Origin: CAISCU01 sp051861545
Lineage (GTDB): Bacteria > Bacteroidota > Bacteroidia > UKL13-3
Assembly (NCBI GenBank): GCA_051861545.1
Contig: JBIMKP010000003.1
Span: 1 to 64,000, forward strand
Direction: 5' to 3'
Length of the DNA: 64,000 bases
The translations under genes were made by a program, and so were the position numbers. The notes beneath the pieces were generated by a model. It saw only the letters and a list, made by a program, of their open reading frames with translations. It was not told where the DNA came from and made no database searches. The number at the start of each line of letters is the position of its first letter. Position 1 is the stretch's first letter. Shown piece after piece: positions 1 through 10,119 of the stretch.

Positions 1-225
1 CTCTTTTTCATTTTAGTCCTTGTGAAAGTTATTGTTTTTTATACTTTCATTTTGAACTAATTTTAGGGGTGAGGACACAGTTAGTATATTTTTAACTTAG
101 TTCGTCTATTGTATTTAAGTTGTATTGATGATTCATTTGTTTTCTATTTTTGAATATATATTCATTTATTAAAATGATGTTTGAATACTTTCTTTCATCT
201 TCAATTTTATGAATCTAAATTAAGC

Positions 226-933
226 TTAATTGAACCAATGAAAATGTTCATTTGCAAATTTTATGCTATTGCTTATTCCATGTGCCATTATAATTGGCCA
301 TAATTTTTTGAATTTTAGATAGTATAATCCAAATACAATTGAAATAGATAAGACCATTGGTAAACTTTCTAAACCTTGATATGTATGGAATGATTCCCTA
401 ATTATAAAACTAATAATTAATATTATTACCGGATGTAGTTTTTCTAAACGTTTAAAAATATATCCTACTAGTAAAACTTCTTCATATATAGAATTTATAA
501 TCGTAATTAATAGAATACTAAAGAAACCAGAATAGATATTGATATTTGTTTCTTTTTTTATTGAATTTAAAATTTCCATTTGTTCAAATATAAATGTTAA
601 TGTATAGCCTAAAATTTCTCTAAACATGATTAGGCTAAAAGCAATTAATATCATTCTATAGGAAAAAGTCAAATTGAAATCTTTATCAGCCCATTTTCTA
701 TGTTTTAAGTATTTAATTATGATACCCAAAGCCAATATTTCGTATAAACAAATAAAAATGAAATCAAAACTATTATAGGATTGTGCGATTTCATTTTTTG
801 AATTAAAAAAGGCATTATAATTTGAAGAATATATAAATAGACCAAAGCCTAATCCTATTACAATAATAAATTCAATTATTTCATTGAACCAATTATTGGC
901 CAACAAGATGTTCCCTTTTTTATCATTTGCCAT
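226..933 (-). CDS. CPBP-family intramembrane metalloprotease-like protein
   Basis: A 235-residue protein with about six hydrophobic segments. It resembles the CPBP (CAAX protease / bacteriocin-processing) family. Visible motifs are a glutamate pair E151-E152, H183 within FHTYQG, and H218/N222 in HGISN, which match the family's three catalytic motifs in order. The arginine usually found in motif 1 (EExxxR) is replaced by valine, so activity is not certain. It lies 60 bp downstream of the large outer-membrane protein gene on the same strand and could be the last gene of the GldL/GldM-like operon. The first 225 bases of the window, downstream of it, show nothing recognisable. Confidence 0.72.
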   Translation of the reverse strand: MANDKKGNILLANNWFNEIIEFIIVIGLGFGLFIYSSNYNAFFNSKNEIAQSYNSFDFIFICLYEILALGIIIKYLKHRKWADKDFNLTFSYRMILIAFSLIMFREILGYTLTFIFEQMEILNSIKKETNINIYSGFFSILLITIINSIYEEVLLVGYIFKRLEKLHPVIILIISFIIRESFHTYQGLESLPMVLSISIVFGLYYLKFKKLWPIIMAHGISNSIKFANEHFHWFN

Positions 934-993
934 AAATTTTATTTTAGAAACATCATTGACAATTATATGAGGATATGTTTAACGGCCTATGAT

Positions 994-3033
994 TTAATTA
1001 GCTTTCTTTTTGATTTTACTTTTGACAGAAAGAATTAAGTCGTCTATTTCATAACTACAACCAAAATGTAATTGGAAATAGCCGTCTGGAAGTAAATCAG
1101 TTGTTCTTCTAGTACTTGATGCATTTTTGCGTGAAAAAGTTTCATCAAGTTTAATTGGTTTACCTGTAGATTTATTAATTGGACCAACCCAATCTTTATT
1201 TGATTTAAGCCATTCATCATAATTACCTCCATACATGTAGCCAGTTCCCATGTCGTCTAAATAATCTGTTCCTGTCATAACAAATCGAATTTCGGTTTTA
1301 AATTTCCATTTTTTATAAATGTAATTTAAATCTAAACCTGTTGAAATATTAAATGTCCAACTACCATATTTTTGCATATTTGGGATGAAATTTTGTCCTT
1401 CAAATCCCAAAGGTCTTGCTTCAACAAAAATCACGGAATCTTTATCTCTTCCGTAAATTGCTCCTCTATAAGGTGTATAATGCATAATACCTAATCCAAA
1501 AGATATACCTGCGATGAATTTTCCTTTATCATTATTGCTTTTTTGGTACAACTTATTACCTAAAAACCAAATAGTTTGGAATTCTAATGAATTTATCTTT
1601 GTTCTAAAACTCGTTTCCCAACTAGTTAATTCTGTTAAACTACCATTTACATCATTAATATATGCTGGTGCAGATTGAAATAAAAATAGGGGAGCTGTTG
1701 GATCATGCATTCCTATATCTGTTCTATAGTAATTTGCTCTAATCGAAAAATTTCTTTTATAGTTATATTGAAGATATATTCCTCCAGTCCAATCCAAACA
1801 TCCAGGTACTCCATATTTATGTTTTACATCACCTAAAAAGGAAGAAAATCCTCCCCATATTCCAATCTCATAATTTTTATTAAAAACTTCATTTTTAGCT
1901 ATTAATATAGAATCTGATTGAGCTTTTTTCTCGATATAAAGAAGACTGTCTTTTTTTAAAATTATGCTATTATCTATAGTTGGTAATTTAATTTGAATGC
2001 CATTTTCTAAAGTCAAATTCGTAGGATTGTTTAAATAATTGAAATTTATCAAATTATTATTTGAAATTATGTTTTGTTCAAATTTAATAGGTATGCCATT
2101 ACTATCTAAAAGAGCTAAAACATTACATCTTAAGTTCAATAGAGTTATAATTCCAAGTTCTTGTTTTATTTCACTGATTAAACATAAATACTCCTTCCAA
2201 TCCTCAAATTTACCTTCTTTATATATTACTCTTGGCAGTCTTGGATCCACATAAAAATCAAAAATTGGTCTTTTATTTTTATCTAAAAATATCTTATTAA
2301 TAAAAATTGAATCTGCAGTTCCTGAAACAGATATACCCACCTCATTTGATTCAATTTGGTTCCTATTAAACAATAAATTACCTATTTTATAATTTGATTT
2401 TTTATAAGAATTTGATAAATTAAGATGTAAAACACCTAATGAATTATCAATACCAGAAAATTGATTTTCAAAAAAAGCTAACTCATCTAAATCATAAAAC
2501 AAGTTTTTATTACCAAACTCCTCTAAAATAACGCCTGAATTGTTGTTGTAAAATAAGCTGTTTTTAAGACTAAACTGAATCCCCTTATTACGTTGATCTA
2601 AAATAGGAGTTGATACATAAATACTTGATTCGCTAAATGAACATTTTGAGATTTTAAGATTTTTGATTTTTACACTTTTTCTATACCAAAAAGGTTCAAA
2701 TCTTATAGCTTGAACTAAACCTTTTATTTCTAGAAATTCGATATTAATTGATTGTTTGTTCGAATTTCCATTTATACTAATTCCTATTCCCGGATTGTTT
2801 ACAGATTCTGAAATAATTTGAATTGGTTGTTCTTTTGTGCCTATTAAATTTAATCCTCCCTCTACCCAAATTCGTGTTTCAGGTGATAAAACTATAACAG
2901 TTCCTGGGTTTACTTTAAAATCTTGATTTTTTAAAATGGTTATAGTTTGTTTTACTCTTAATGTATCCTGACTATAACAATTTATAAAAAAGAGAATACT
3001 AGCTGCTAAAAAGAATTTTTGTAGATTTTTCAT
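994..3033 (-). CDS. Secreted beta-helix plus outer-membrane beta-barrel protein
   Basis: A 679-residue protein with an N-terminal signal peptide (residues 1-21, ending ..CYSQ). Residues of about 35-280 show repeated short strands and Asn-rich turns with local hydrophobic spacing, as in right-handed parallel beta-helices. From about residue 385 (YEIGIWGGFSSFLGD) to the end, alternating amphipathic strands with aromatic belts look like an outer-membrane beta-barrel of the kind common in Bacteroidota. The start lies 1 bp after the stop of the GldM-like gene upstream, so the two are surely cotranscribed. Inference: it is the outer-membrane partner of the GldL/GldM-like complex. No exact family recognised. 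Confidence 0.6.
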   Translation of the reverse strand: MKNLQKFFLAASILFFINCYSQDTLRVKQTITILKNQDFKVNPGTVIVLSPETRIWVEGGLNLIGTKEQPIQIISESVNNPGIGISINGNSNKQSINIEFLEIKGLVQAIRFEPFWYRKSVKIKNLKISKCSFSESSIYVSTPILDQRNKGIQFSLKNSLFYNNNSGVILEEFGNKNLFYDLDELAFFENQFSGIDNSLGVLHLNLSNSYKKSNYKIGNLLFNRNQIESNEVGISVSGTADSIFINKIFLDKNKRPIFDFYVDPRLPRVIYKEGKFEDWKEYLCLISEIKQELGIITLLNLRCNVLALLDSNGIPIKFEQNIISNNNLINFNYLNNPTNLTLENGIQIKLPTIDNSIILKKDSLLYIEKKAQSDSILIAKNEVFNKNYEIGIWGGFSSFLGDVKHKYGVPGCLDWTGGIYLQYNYKRNFSIRANYYRTDIGMHDPTAPLFLFQSAPAYINDVNGSLTELTSWETSFRTKINSLEFQTIWFLGNKLYQKSNNDKGKFIAGISFGLGIMHYTPYRGAIYGRDKDSVIFVEARPLGFEGQNFIPNMQKYGSWTFNISTGLDLNYIYKKWKFKTEIRFVMTGTDYLDDMGTGYMYGGNYDEWLKSNKDWVGPINKSTGKPIKLDETFSRKNASSTRRTTDLLPDGYFQLHFGCSYEIDDLILSVKSKIKKKAN

Positions 3034-3034
3034 T

Positions 3035-4399
3035 TTAGATAATTTGGATAATTATAGGTTGTTCTCTTTTTAAAATTTCAATGCCAGATCTGTATTCAAT
3101 AGAATGTATGATTAAATATTGCATTTTCTGAATCTCTTCGGCGTTTACATTTATAATAGGGCCATTAATAATTTCTGTTTTAGAGCCTATTCCTACCCAT
3201 TTTACTTTGAATGATTTTATCCCAAATACATCGGTTTTAAAGGAAGGATGCATTGCAATTAGTTCTAATTCTCCATTCTTTAAAAACCTCTTTTTACTCA
3301 AGGTATTTGTTACCAAATCTTTTATTCTTATTAATGGTTTAGGAAGTGCTTTCGAATAAATTGAATCAAAACAATACAAACCATTTTGATTTGAAACTTT
3401 AATTCTTAACCATCCTAATTTTTGTGGTAAATAATTAATTGATGATTCTTTGAAATTTAATTTTGCTGAACAACCATCATCTGTATTTAAAACCATTCCA
3501 TATTTTAGTCCATCAATATTTTCAGTATAACTAACACCTGAATACACTACCTTAAGTACCTCTTGTTTAGAATTCCCAATTGGTTTTGGTTTTACATCTA
3601 TCTGTAATTTTTCAATTGAATTTTTTCCAACAATACTTAATTGATATATCCCAGAATAACTTGGATTAAAGACCAATGTATCACCATTTATTTTGTATTC
3701 TTTGCTAATTATATCGTCTCTAGTGATTTTAACATATTCAATACTATCACCATTTAATAGAAGTTCAGTTTTGTCGCCAACCCTCATTTTTGATTGATTA
3801 TTTCTTATTCTAAAAGCATTTTTATTTCTATTACTATCTAACTTCTTTTCAAATTGAGATAGAAGTTTTAACCTTAGTTTTAATTCTTCCATTAAATTTA
3901 TCGATAAGCTAATAGGAATATGTTTCCATCTCCAATTCAACCATTTAGAGGTTTCTTCTTTTTCTATTCCATTGTTTAAATCTTCTTTGAATAAGTCGTA
4001 AAATAATTGTTTAGATTGGTCATTTTCAGGTAGCAATTGAGCCCATTTTTTTAAATCAATAATTATCTGATACAATTCAATCCCCGAATTACTTTTAATG
4101 AAGAATTCATCATTTTGGCTGAAAGAATTTGATTCTTTTAACTTTCCAGTATTTTTATCAAAATTTATGAATTTGATAAAGTTATCATAAACTTTATCAA
4201 AACGATAAGCCAATTCATCTAAACTGGCATCTTCATAATTTCCCTCAGGTCTATTAATATAATTTCTGATATGTTGATTAACTTTCAACCAATCTGATGG
4301 AATTTGAACAATTGAGAGCACTAAAAATACAAGATACATCAAGCTAATTAACTTGAATCTTAAATTCTTACTCTTTTTTATTCTAACATATCTAGCCAT
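3035..4399 (-). CDS. GldM-like protein, second copy
   Basis: A 454-residue protein with a basic N-terminus followed by one transmembrane helix (about residues 17-33, SLMYLVFLVLSI), then a long helical stretch and several beta-rich domains in the periplasm. This is the layout of GldM/PorM, the shaft protein of the type IX secretion motor, whose N-terminus carries a similar LMYLV segment. GldM is usually a little over 500 residues, so this one is shorter. Its start codon overlaps the upstream stop by one base (TAATG), a sign of translational coupling. It has the same overall plan and nearly the same length as the GldM-like gene just upstream, so the operon encodes two GldM-type proteins that may pair as a heterodimer (inference). 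Confidence 0.6.
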   Translation of the reverse strand: MARYVRIKKSKNLRFKLISLMYLVFLVLSIVQIPSDWLKVNQHIRNYINRPEGNYEDASLDELAYRFDKVYDNFIKFINFDKNTGKLKESNSFSQNDEFFIKSNSGIELYQIIIDLKKWAQLLPENDQSKQLFYDLFKEDLNNGIEKEETSKWLNWRWKHIPISLSINLMEELKLRLKLLSQFEKKLDSNRNKNAFRIRNNQSKMRVGDKTELLLNGDSIEYVKITRDDIISKEYKINGDTLVFNPSYSGIYQLSIVGKNSIEKLQIDVKPKPIGNSKQEVLKVVYSGVSYTENIDGLKYGMVLNTDDGCSAKLNFKESSINYLPQKLGWLRIKVSNQNGLYCFDSIYSKALPKPLIRIKDLVTNTLSKKRFLKNGELELIAMHPSFKTDVFGIKSFKVKWVGIGSKTEIINGPIINVNAEEIQKMQYLIIHSIEYRSGIEILKREQPIIIQII

Positions 4400-5798
4400 T
4401 ATTTTTCAATAAATATTGGAGCCCCAAATGTTGTTTTTATGCCATCCATGTTTAATAATCTTATTTGGTCAAAAATTATTGTACTGCCTGCTGGTAGATT
4501 GTTTGTTATTCCTCTTAATTCATTTCTAAGAAATCTTGTATTACTCTTAATTTTTTTTGTAATTCCATTTGGGTCTATGGTTATAAAATTAAAGTTCACA
4601 ACTTGCCATTCTTTATCAAAAGATTCTAAGCAATGAGCACTTTTAATTGTTGTTTTGTTTCCAATAATATCTTTTAAAATTACTTCAGGTGCTTCTCCTT
4701 TTCCAGCAAATAAAATTCTTTGGTCGATTACTTTATCACCTAATTTTAAATATACAACAAAACGTCCTTCAACTGTAGGAGTAATGAGGAGTTCATCATT
4801 TTTTCGTTCAATCTTCGCTGCATTAGAACTAAAGCTAATTAGTTGATTTCTGATACTATTTTTTTCTAATTTTAAACTTATAGGTTCGTTTATGAAACAT
4901 GTAATCTCTTGATTATTTTCTAAAAAACTGGGTTTAGTAGCTATTACCTTTATTTGTTTTTTAATAACTTGGTCTTTTATTCTAGCTATTAATGTTAAAT
5001 CGCCAGCTTTATTTGCAATCCAATTCACATAAAACTCCTTGTCTTTATCTTGCAAAACTTCAAGTTTTTTTCATCAATAATTACCTCAGGCATTTTATTC
5101 TGAGGAGATAAAAAATTAAATCGAACCAATTCCCCAAAATTAAAAGTGTTATTAAATCCAATTAAAAAGCTTGAATCTTTTTTATTAACTGTTTGAATCT
5201 TTATTTTTTTCGACATTGATTTTTGAATTCCATCTAATGCAGAACTCAATACCACTGTTTTATAATGTTGAATAATAGAACCAAATACGCCGGTTGGAGT
5301 TCCTTTTACAAAAGTGTTTTGTTTTGAATTTAATGAAGATACTTTGTCGCCAACCAATCCTAAATCAATTTCGGTTTTTTTTCTTTCTTCATCGGGAAGT
5401 GTATTAACAAAATTTCTTAAAATAACATCTATAGAATCAATATTAATGCCCATTTCTTCTAAACTAGATACGAATTTTGTTTCTTTAAGTTCCTCATCCG
5501 AATTGATTACATTTACCATGTACTTCTCGTGTGATTCTTCAAGTCTTTTAATTTGTTCGATAGCTTCTAATGCTTCCTTTTTTATTAATAAACTCCTTTT
5601 GTCATTTGAATCTATTTCTGTTAATTGAGAAACCAAATGTTCATTTAACCTTTTTTGAGTTTTTTCTAAATTGATGTATTGCCTAACATATTCACCAGAT
5701 GTTGAACTAAAATAAAAGACAATAAATATCAAGTACAAGAATGATAGTTTCTTGAAATTTAATGCTTTTGATTTTGGAATTCTAACGGTTGATGACAT
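4399..5798 (-). CDS. GldM-like protein, split by a -1 frameshift
   Basis: Two overlapping frames together encode a GldM-like protein. The first frame (5798 down to a stop at 5025) gives a basic N-terminus, one transmembrane helix (residues about 16-32, LSFLYLIFIVFYF), a coiled-coil region and the start of a beta domain. The second frame (to 4399) continues the beta domains without its own signal or plausible ATG. A -1 shift at the A AAA AAC heptamer (minus strand, + coordinates 5070-5064) joins them into 466 residues, close to the 454 of its neighbour. This could be programmed frameshifting, a real inactivating mutation or a one-base homopolymer error in the sequence. It follows the GldL-like gene by 2 bp. 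Confidence 0.6.
5064..5070 (-). promoter_or_regulatory. Candidate -1 frameshift site (A AAA AAC)
   Basis: In the zero frame of the GldM-like gene the codons read GAA AAA AAC, which forms the canonical X XXY YYZ slippery heptamer. A -1 slip puts the ribosome on CTT GAA GTT TTG CAA, exactly the frame that encodes the C-terminal half. I did not find a convincing downstream hairpin or upstream Shine-Dalgarno-like stimulator. A missing A in the seven-A run would look the same, so an assembly or sequencing error is a real alternative. Confidence 0.4.
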
Positions 5799-5800
5799 TT

Positions 5801-6307
5801 TTACATTTTTCCTTTTGACAAGAATTCTCTGTATTTAGCATTCATTTTTTGCATATGTTGATTGTATTCATCAAATTGATTATTTAATTCTTCCATTCTT
5901 TCATGCATTTGTTTGCCTTTATTGGCACTTGCTATCATTTCTTTGCGAATACCTTCCAATGAACCATTTAGCAGTGTAATTTGATCTGATAATGATTTAA
6001 TGCTTCCACTGAATTGTTTCATTGCCGCTTGATATGAATCGGTATCTTGGCCATTATTTATGCCTGATTCAGCATCGGATGTTAATTGAGGAAATACCTT
6101 CTCCCAATTGTATTCTTTTTCATCTTCAGTTTTTTCGAATGCTGAAATTAAAAATACAACTGCTTCAATTGATAAACCAGCAATGAATAATTCATTGGCA
6201 TAATCCCAGCCAATAAATTTAAACATCGAACCTATTAAAATTACAGCTGCTCCAAAGCCGTATATAAAGGTAATTGGGTCTATTCTTCCTTTTTTTTGAT
6301 TCGCCAT
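5801..6307 (-). CDS. GldL-like motor stator protein
   Basis: A 168-residue protein that clearly resembles GldL/PorL. Two transmembrane helices lie at about residues 13-33 (FIYGFGAAVILIGSMFKFIGW) and 39-57 (LFIAGLSIEAVVFLISAFE), with glutamate E48 inside the second helix at the place of GldL's essential proton-carrying glutamate. A YNWEKVFPQL segment after helix 2 also matches the family, and a cytoplasmic coiled coil follows. GldL is usually above 200 residues, so the cytoplasmic part is shortened. In the T9SS, GldL forms a pentamer around a GldM dimer and uses the proton gradient to rotate it. GldK and GldN are absent here, so this is a paralogous motor rather than the main T9SS locus. Confidence 0.75.
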   Translation of the reverse strand: MANQKKGRIDPITFIYGFGAAVILIGSMFKFIGWDYANELFIAGLSIEAVVFLISAFEKTEDEKEYNWEKVFPQLTSDAESGINNGQDTDSYQAAMKQFSGSIKSLSDQITLLNGSLEGIRKEMIASANKGKQMHERMEELNNQFDEYNQHMQKMNAKYREFLSKGKM

Positions 6308-6309
6308 TA

Positions 6310-6789
6310 TTATTGTCTTAAAATGTGTTCGTTGAAACTATTCCAATTTTGTTCCTGCTTTTTTAAAGCTCTTTTTATTCCAAACTTTGTTGCAATAAAT
6401 AGAATAACTAAAAAAAGCATTACCCCAATTGAATAATATAAAATTTGGTAAAATAGTTGCTTGTCTAAAGTACTTTTTACTCCCTCAACTGTTTGATTCT
6501 GTTCTTTAAATTTTTGGGAGAATTCATCTAAAGTTATGTTTATAGCTCTTTCATTTTGGGCTTGTAGCTCTAAGTTTCTAATTAGTTTTTGGTCTAAATT
6601 ATTTGAAATTTGAATTAACTTTATTTCAATCTCTTCATTTCTTTTTGTTAATGTGTTTATTTCCTCCCTTTGCATTTGGATAATACGTTTCAGTTTAAGA
6701 ATCTCACTTGATACTTGCAGCTCAGTCTTTTCTTGCGAAAAAACAAAGACCGAAATAAGATTGAGTATCACTAATATCTTTAGTTTCAT
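6310..6789 (-). CDS. Coiled-coil membrane protein, first gene of GldL/GldM-like operon
   Basis: A 159-residue protein of unknown function with a signal peptide (residues 1-18, ..FVFSQ), a long coiled coil (about 22-110, Leu/Ile heptads with many E, K and N residues), one transmembrane helix near 113-133 and a short basic cytoplasmic tail. The topology predicts the coiled coil in the periplasm. It starts the operon: its stop is 2 bp before the GldL-like start. It could be an accessory that links the motor to the cell wall or outer membrane (inference). No named family recognised. Confidence 0.6.
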   Translation of the reverse strand: MKLKILVILNLISVFVFSQEKTELQVSSEILKLKRIIQMQREEINTLTKRNEEIEIKLIQISNNLDQKLIRNLELQAQNERAINITLDEFSQKFKEQNQTVEGVKSTLDKQLFYQILYYSIGVMLFLVILFIATKFGIKRALKKQEQNWNSFNEHILRQ

Positions 6790-7036
6790 TGTATATTATT
6801 TTTTACTTATCTGCTTTAAAATCAATAAAAAAAACAATTTACTAGCTTTGTTTCTTTAATGCAAATTTTTAACAGATTTAGTGATTTATCAGCGTAGTTT
6901 GACTTTTTTATTTATTTATCAAGTATTTGGTAGTTTTTAATTTTTTATTGACGGAATAGTACAGATAATTGGAAAAAAAATGGCTATCCATTTCTGAACA
7001 GCCAATTACAAAATTTTATATATTTTGAATTTTATC

Positions 7037-9433
7037 CTACTCGTATCTTAAACTATTTACTGGATTGTCATTTGCTTTTAAATACGTTTTTATAATTAAA
7101 GTTGAACCGGCTAAAATAAATCCAACCAAAACCGGTAATAAGAATATAATTAACTCCAAGTTTATCCTTGAAGCAAAGTTTTGTAACCAATTAGCCAATA
7201 AGAAATATGAACCGGGAATAGCTATACTGCAAGCCAATAAATATAAAATGAAGTATTCTTTGTTGATACTAATAATAATATCTATAACTCTAGCTCCCAT
7301 AACTTTACGTACTCCAATTTCTTTAATTTTTTGCTCTAAACTATATGTAATTAAAGCATACAATCCCAAGCAAGATAGAATTAAACTTATGATAGAAAAG
7401 ATGCTGAATAACTTCATTAATCTATCTTCATTTTTATATAATTTATTGAAATTATCATCTAGGAAAAAGTACTCAAGTGGATATTTTTTGCTGTACTTCC
7501 CAAATATTTCTTCAACATGTTTAATACTTTCACTTTCCTTACCTGCTTCAATACTTACTAATAAACTTCCTTGCATTTTACCGCCAAGCATAATTACAAG
7601 CGGTTGTATTTCTTCATGCAGTGATTTGTAGTGAAAGTCTTGAACTATTCCAACAATTTTACCTTTGTGTCCAAACCCATTTTCTAAAACTGTTTGAAAT
7701 GGGTTTTTCCATCCATATGTTTTTATTGCTTTTTCATTTACAATAAAAGCAGCTGTATCATCGGTGATGTATTGTTTTGAAAAGTTTCTTCCATTTATAA
7801 TAGGAATTTTTAATAAATCAAGGTATTCATGACTTACAATCATGTAATCAATTCCTTTTTCTATATTTTTTTCTCCAGGTTGTTCAATAAGATGTAATAA
7901 CATTCCTACTGGATTCCCTGGTATATTATTGCTTAAGGCAATTTCTTTTATAAATGGTTTTGAACCTAATTCTTGCTTTACTACCTCAAATTTACTAGCA
8001 AAAGAAGAATCTATTATAGGCAAACTAATGGCTAAAACTTGCTCCTTTTTAAAGCCTAAATCAGCATTTTTTAAAAATCTCATTTGACTATAAATTCCGC
8101 TAGTGCAAATCATAAATACCAATGCAATTATGAATTGTAATAAAACAAGACTTTTCTTAAACCAATTGTTGAATCCACCGGGTAATTTATTGCTTTTTAA
8201 AACCAATGCAGGTTCAAGTCTTGATAAATAGAACGCCGGATAAGCTCCTGCAATAATTCCAATTGCTATAACTAATAATGGAACTTGTAACCAAAATGAA
8301 ATTTCTGAGCTTAATCCTAAAGATTTATCTGTAATTTGATTGAAGACAGGAATCAATAAATAAACCCAGATAAAAGCAACAAGCATTGCAAATAAAACTG
8401 TCATAATTGATTCAATTATAAATTGGTAAAAAAGCTCTACTGAATTGGCTCCTGAGGTTTTTCTAATGCCAATTTCTTTTGCTCTTTTAGAAGAACTTGC
8501 AGTAGCTAAATTAATATAATTAATACAAGCAATTCCTAATATAAAAAATGCTAAAATCGAAAAGATGTAGATATAGGATTTGTTTCCAGTTTTTGTATGT
8601 CCACTCGGAAATTCAATATTAAAATGTAAATCAGGAAGTGCTTGCAAATAGTAAGTGAGTTTGCCTTCACTATTGACAGTTTTTAACCAAGGATTTATAT
8701 AATTTTCATTGATTTGTTTTAGTTTGCTTTCAAATCCTTTGGCATCATTTTCATTTTTAAATAAAACGTAATTATACTGAGCCATGTAAAACCAATCGTT
8801 TTCTAGCTGAATTTTTAATCCTTCTTGGATTGAATTTAAAGAAGTAAGAGTATTAAAGTATAAATGTGAATTGTTCTTAATATCTTTTACTACAGCTTTT
8901 ACTGTATAGGATTGTCTTGAATATTTGATTGTCTTTCCTATATTTCCTGATTCTTGACCGAATATTTTTTGTGCAACTTCGCTATTAATTACAACACTTC
9001 TGGGTTCCATTAAACATGTTTTTGGATCACCTTCAATGAACTCATAATCAAAAAGGAAAAAGAACCCTGTATCAGCCATAAAATTGTCAGCGAATTGAAA
9101 TGGTTTTTCATCAATCCATACTGTTTGTTTACCAATAGGCATAAGTCTTACAGTCTCTTCAACTTCAGGATAATCCTTTTTTAATGTAGGTGATAACATA
9201 TAAGAACTTAGGCCTGTTTTGGTGTCTTCTCCACCAAGATTTAATTCAGAAACAATTCTATAAATTCTGTTTTTCTTGCTATGGTGATTATCGTAACTGG
9301 TTTCATTTTTTACAAACATGTAAATAAGAATACAAGAAGCCAATCCAAGAGATAATCCAAGTATATTTATAAAACTATGTGCCCTGTGATGCCACAAAAT
9401 GCGTAAGCCTGTTTTGAGTAAATTTTTAATCAT
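7037..9433 (-). CDS. MacB-like ABC transporter permease
   Basis: A 798-residue permease with the duplicated MacB_PCD-FtsX plan common in Bacteroidota: a first helix at about 20-42, a large periplasmic domain, a four-helix FtsX block (about 285-445), a second periplasmic domain, and a second FtsX block near 680-795. The motif KEIGIRKTSGA in the first block and KEIGVRKVMGA in the second are typical of FtsX coupling helices. It is the last gene of a three-gene operon (membrane-fusion protein, ATPase, permease). Such systems export peptides, lipoproteins or antimicrobials across the envelope; the substrate cannot be told from sequence. Confidence 0.88.
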   Translation of the reverse strand: MIKNLLKTGLRILWHHRAHSFINILGLSLGLASCILIYMFVKNETSYDNHHSKKNRIYRIVSELNLGGEDTKTGLSSYMLSPTLKKDYPEVEETVRLMPIGKQTVWIDEKPFQFADNFMADTGFFFLFDYEFIEGDPKTCLMEPRSVVINSEVAQKIFGQESGNIGKTIKYSRQSYTVKAVVKDIKNNSHLYFNTLTSLNSIQEGLKIQLENDWFYMAQYNYVLFKNENDAKGFESKLKQINENYINPWLKTVNSEGKLTYYLQALPDLHFNIEFPSGHTKTGNKSYIYIFSILAFFILGIACINYINLATASSSKRAKEIGIRKTSGANSVELFYQFIIESIMTVLFAMLVAFIWVYLLIPVFNQITDKSLGLSSEISFWLQVPLLVIAIGIIAGAYPAFYLSRLEPALVLKSNKLPGGFNNWFKKSLVLLQFIIALVFMICTSGIYSQMRFLKNADLGFKKEQVLAISLPIIDSSFASKFEVVKQELGSKPFIKEIALSNNIPGNPVGMLLHLIEQPGEKNIEKGIDYMIVSHEYLDLLKIPIINGRNFSKQYITDDTAAFIVNEKAIKTYGWKNPFQTVLENGFGHKGKIVGIVQDFHYKSLHEEIQPLVIMLGGKMQGSLLVSIEAGKESESIKHVEEIFGKYSKKYPLEYFFLDDNFNKLYKNEDRLMKLFSIFSIISLILSCLGLYALITYSLEQKIKEIGVRKVMGARVIDIIISINKEYFILYLLACSIAIPGSYFLLANWLQNFASRINLELIIFLLPVLVGFILAGSTLIIKTYLKANDNPVNSLRYE

Positions 9434-9450
9434 GTTCAGATAATTATTTA

Positions 9451-10113
9451 TTAAACAATTTTTCCATCTAACATTTTAATTAATCTGCTTGCATATTTTG
9501 CATGTTCCTCAGAATGTGTAACCATAACAATACTGCTTCCTTGTTGATTTAAATCCTTGAGTAGTTTCATCACTTCTTCACCATTTTTTGAATCCAAGTT
9601 ACCTGTAGGTTCATCAGCTAAAATTAATTTCGGATTTGAAACTATGGCTCTGCAAACAGCAACTCTTTGCTGCTGTCCGCCTGATAATTGTTGCGGAAAA
9701 TGTTTTTTTCTATGAGTAATTTCAAGTCTTTCCAATACATCTTCTACTTTCTTTTTTCTTTCAGAAGCATTAAATCCTAAATACAATAATGGTAATTCAA
9801 TGTTTTCAAAAACACTTAATTCATCAATTAAATTGAAACTTTGAAACACAAAACCAATATTAGATTTTCTTAAGTTGGCTCTTTGTTTTTCATTTAAAGC
9901 AGAGACTTCTTTTCCATCGAAAAAATATTTTCCTGAACTTGGATTGTCTAACATCCCAATTAGATTTAACAAAGTTGACTTGCCACAACCCGAAGGCCCC
10001 ATAATGGCCGTAAATTCTCCTTTTTCAATTGTTAAATTAATGGCATCTAATGAGCAGGTTTCAATTTCTTCTGTCCTGTAAATTTTGCTTAATGCTTGTG
10101 TTTCGATTAACAT
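9451..10113 (-). CDS. ABC transporter ATPase (MacB/LolD type)
   Basis: A 220-residue nucleotide-binding subunit. Walker A GPSGCGKST is at residues 39-47, Q-loop near FVFQSFNLI (89-97), signature LSGGQ at 143-147, Walker B LILADEPTGNLD from 163 and the switch histidine at H200. The full set of motifs and the length match LolD/MacB-type ATPases. It sits 6 bp downstream of the membrane-fusion protein gene and 17 bp upstream of the permease gene, so the three form one transcription unit. Confidence 0.93.
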   Translation of the reverse strand: MLIETQALSKIYRTEEIETCSLDAINLTIEKGEFTAIMGPSGCGKSTLLNLIGMLDNPSSGKYFFDGKEVSALNEKQRANLRKSNIGFVFQSFNLIDELSVFENIELPLLYLGFNASERKKKVEDVLERLEITHRKKHFPQQLSGGQQQRVAVCRAIVSNPKLILADEPTGNLDSKNGEEVMKLLKDLNQQGSSIVMVTHSEEHAKYASRLIKMLDGKIV

Positions 10114-10119
10114 ATTGGT

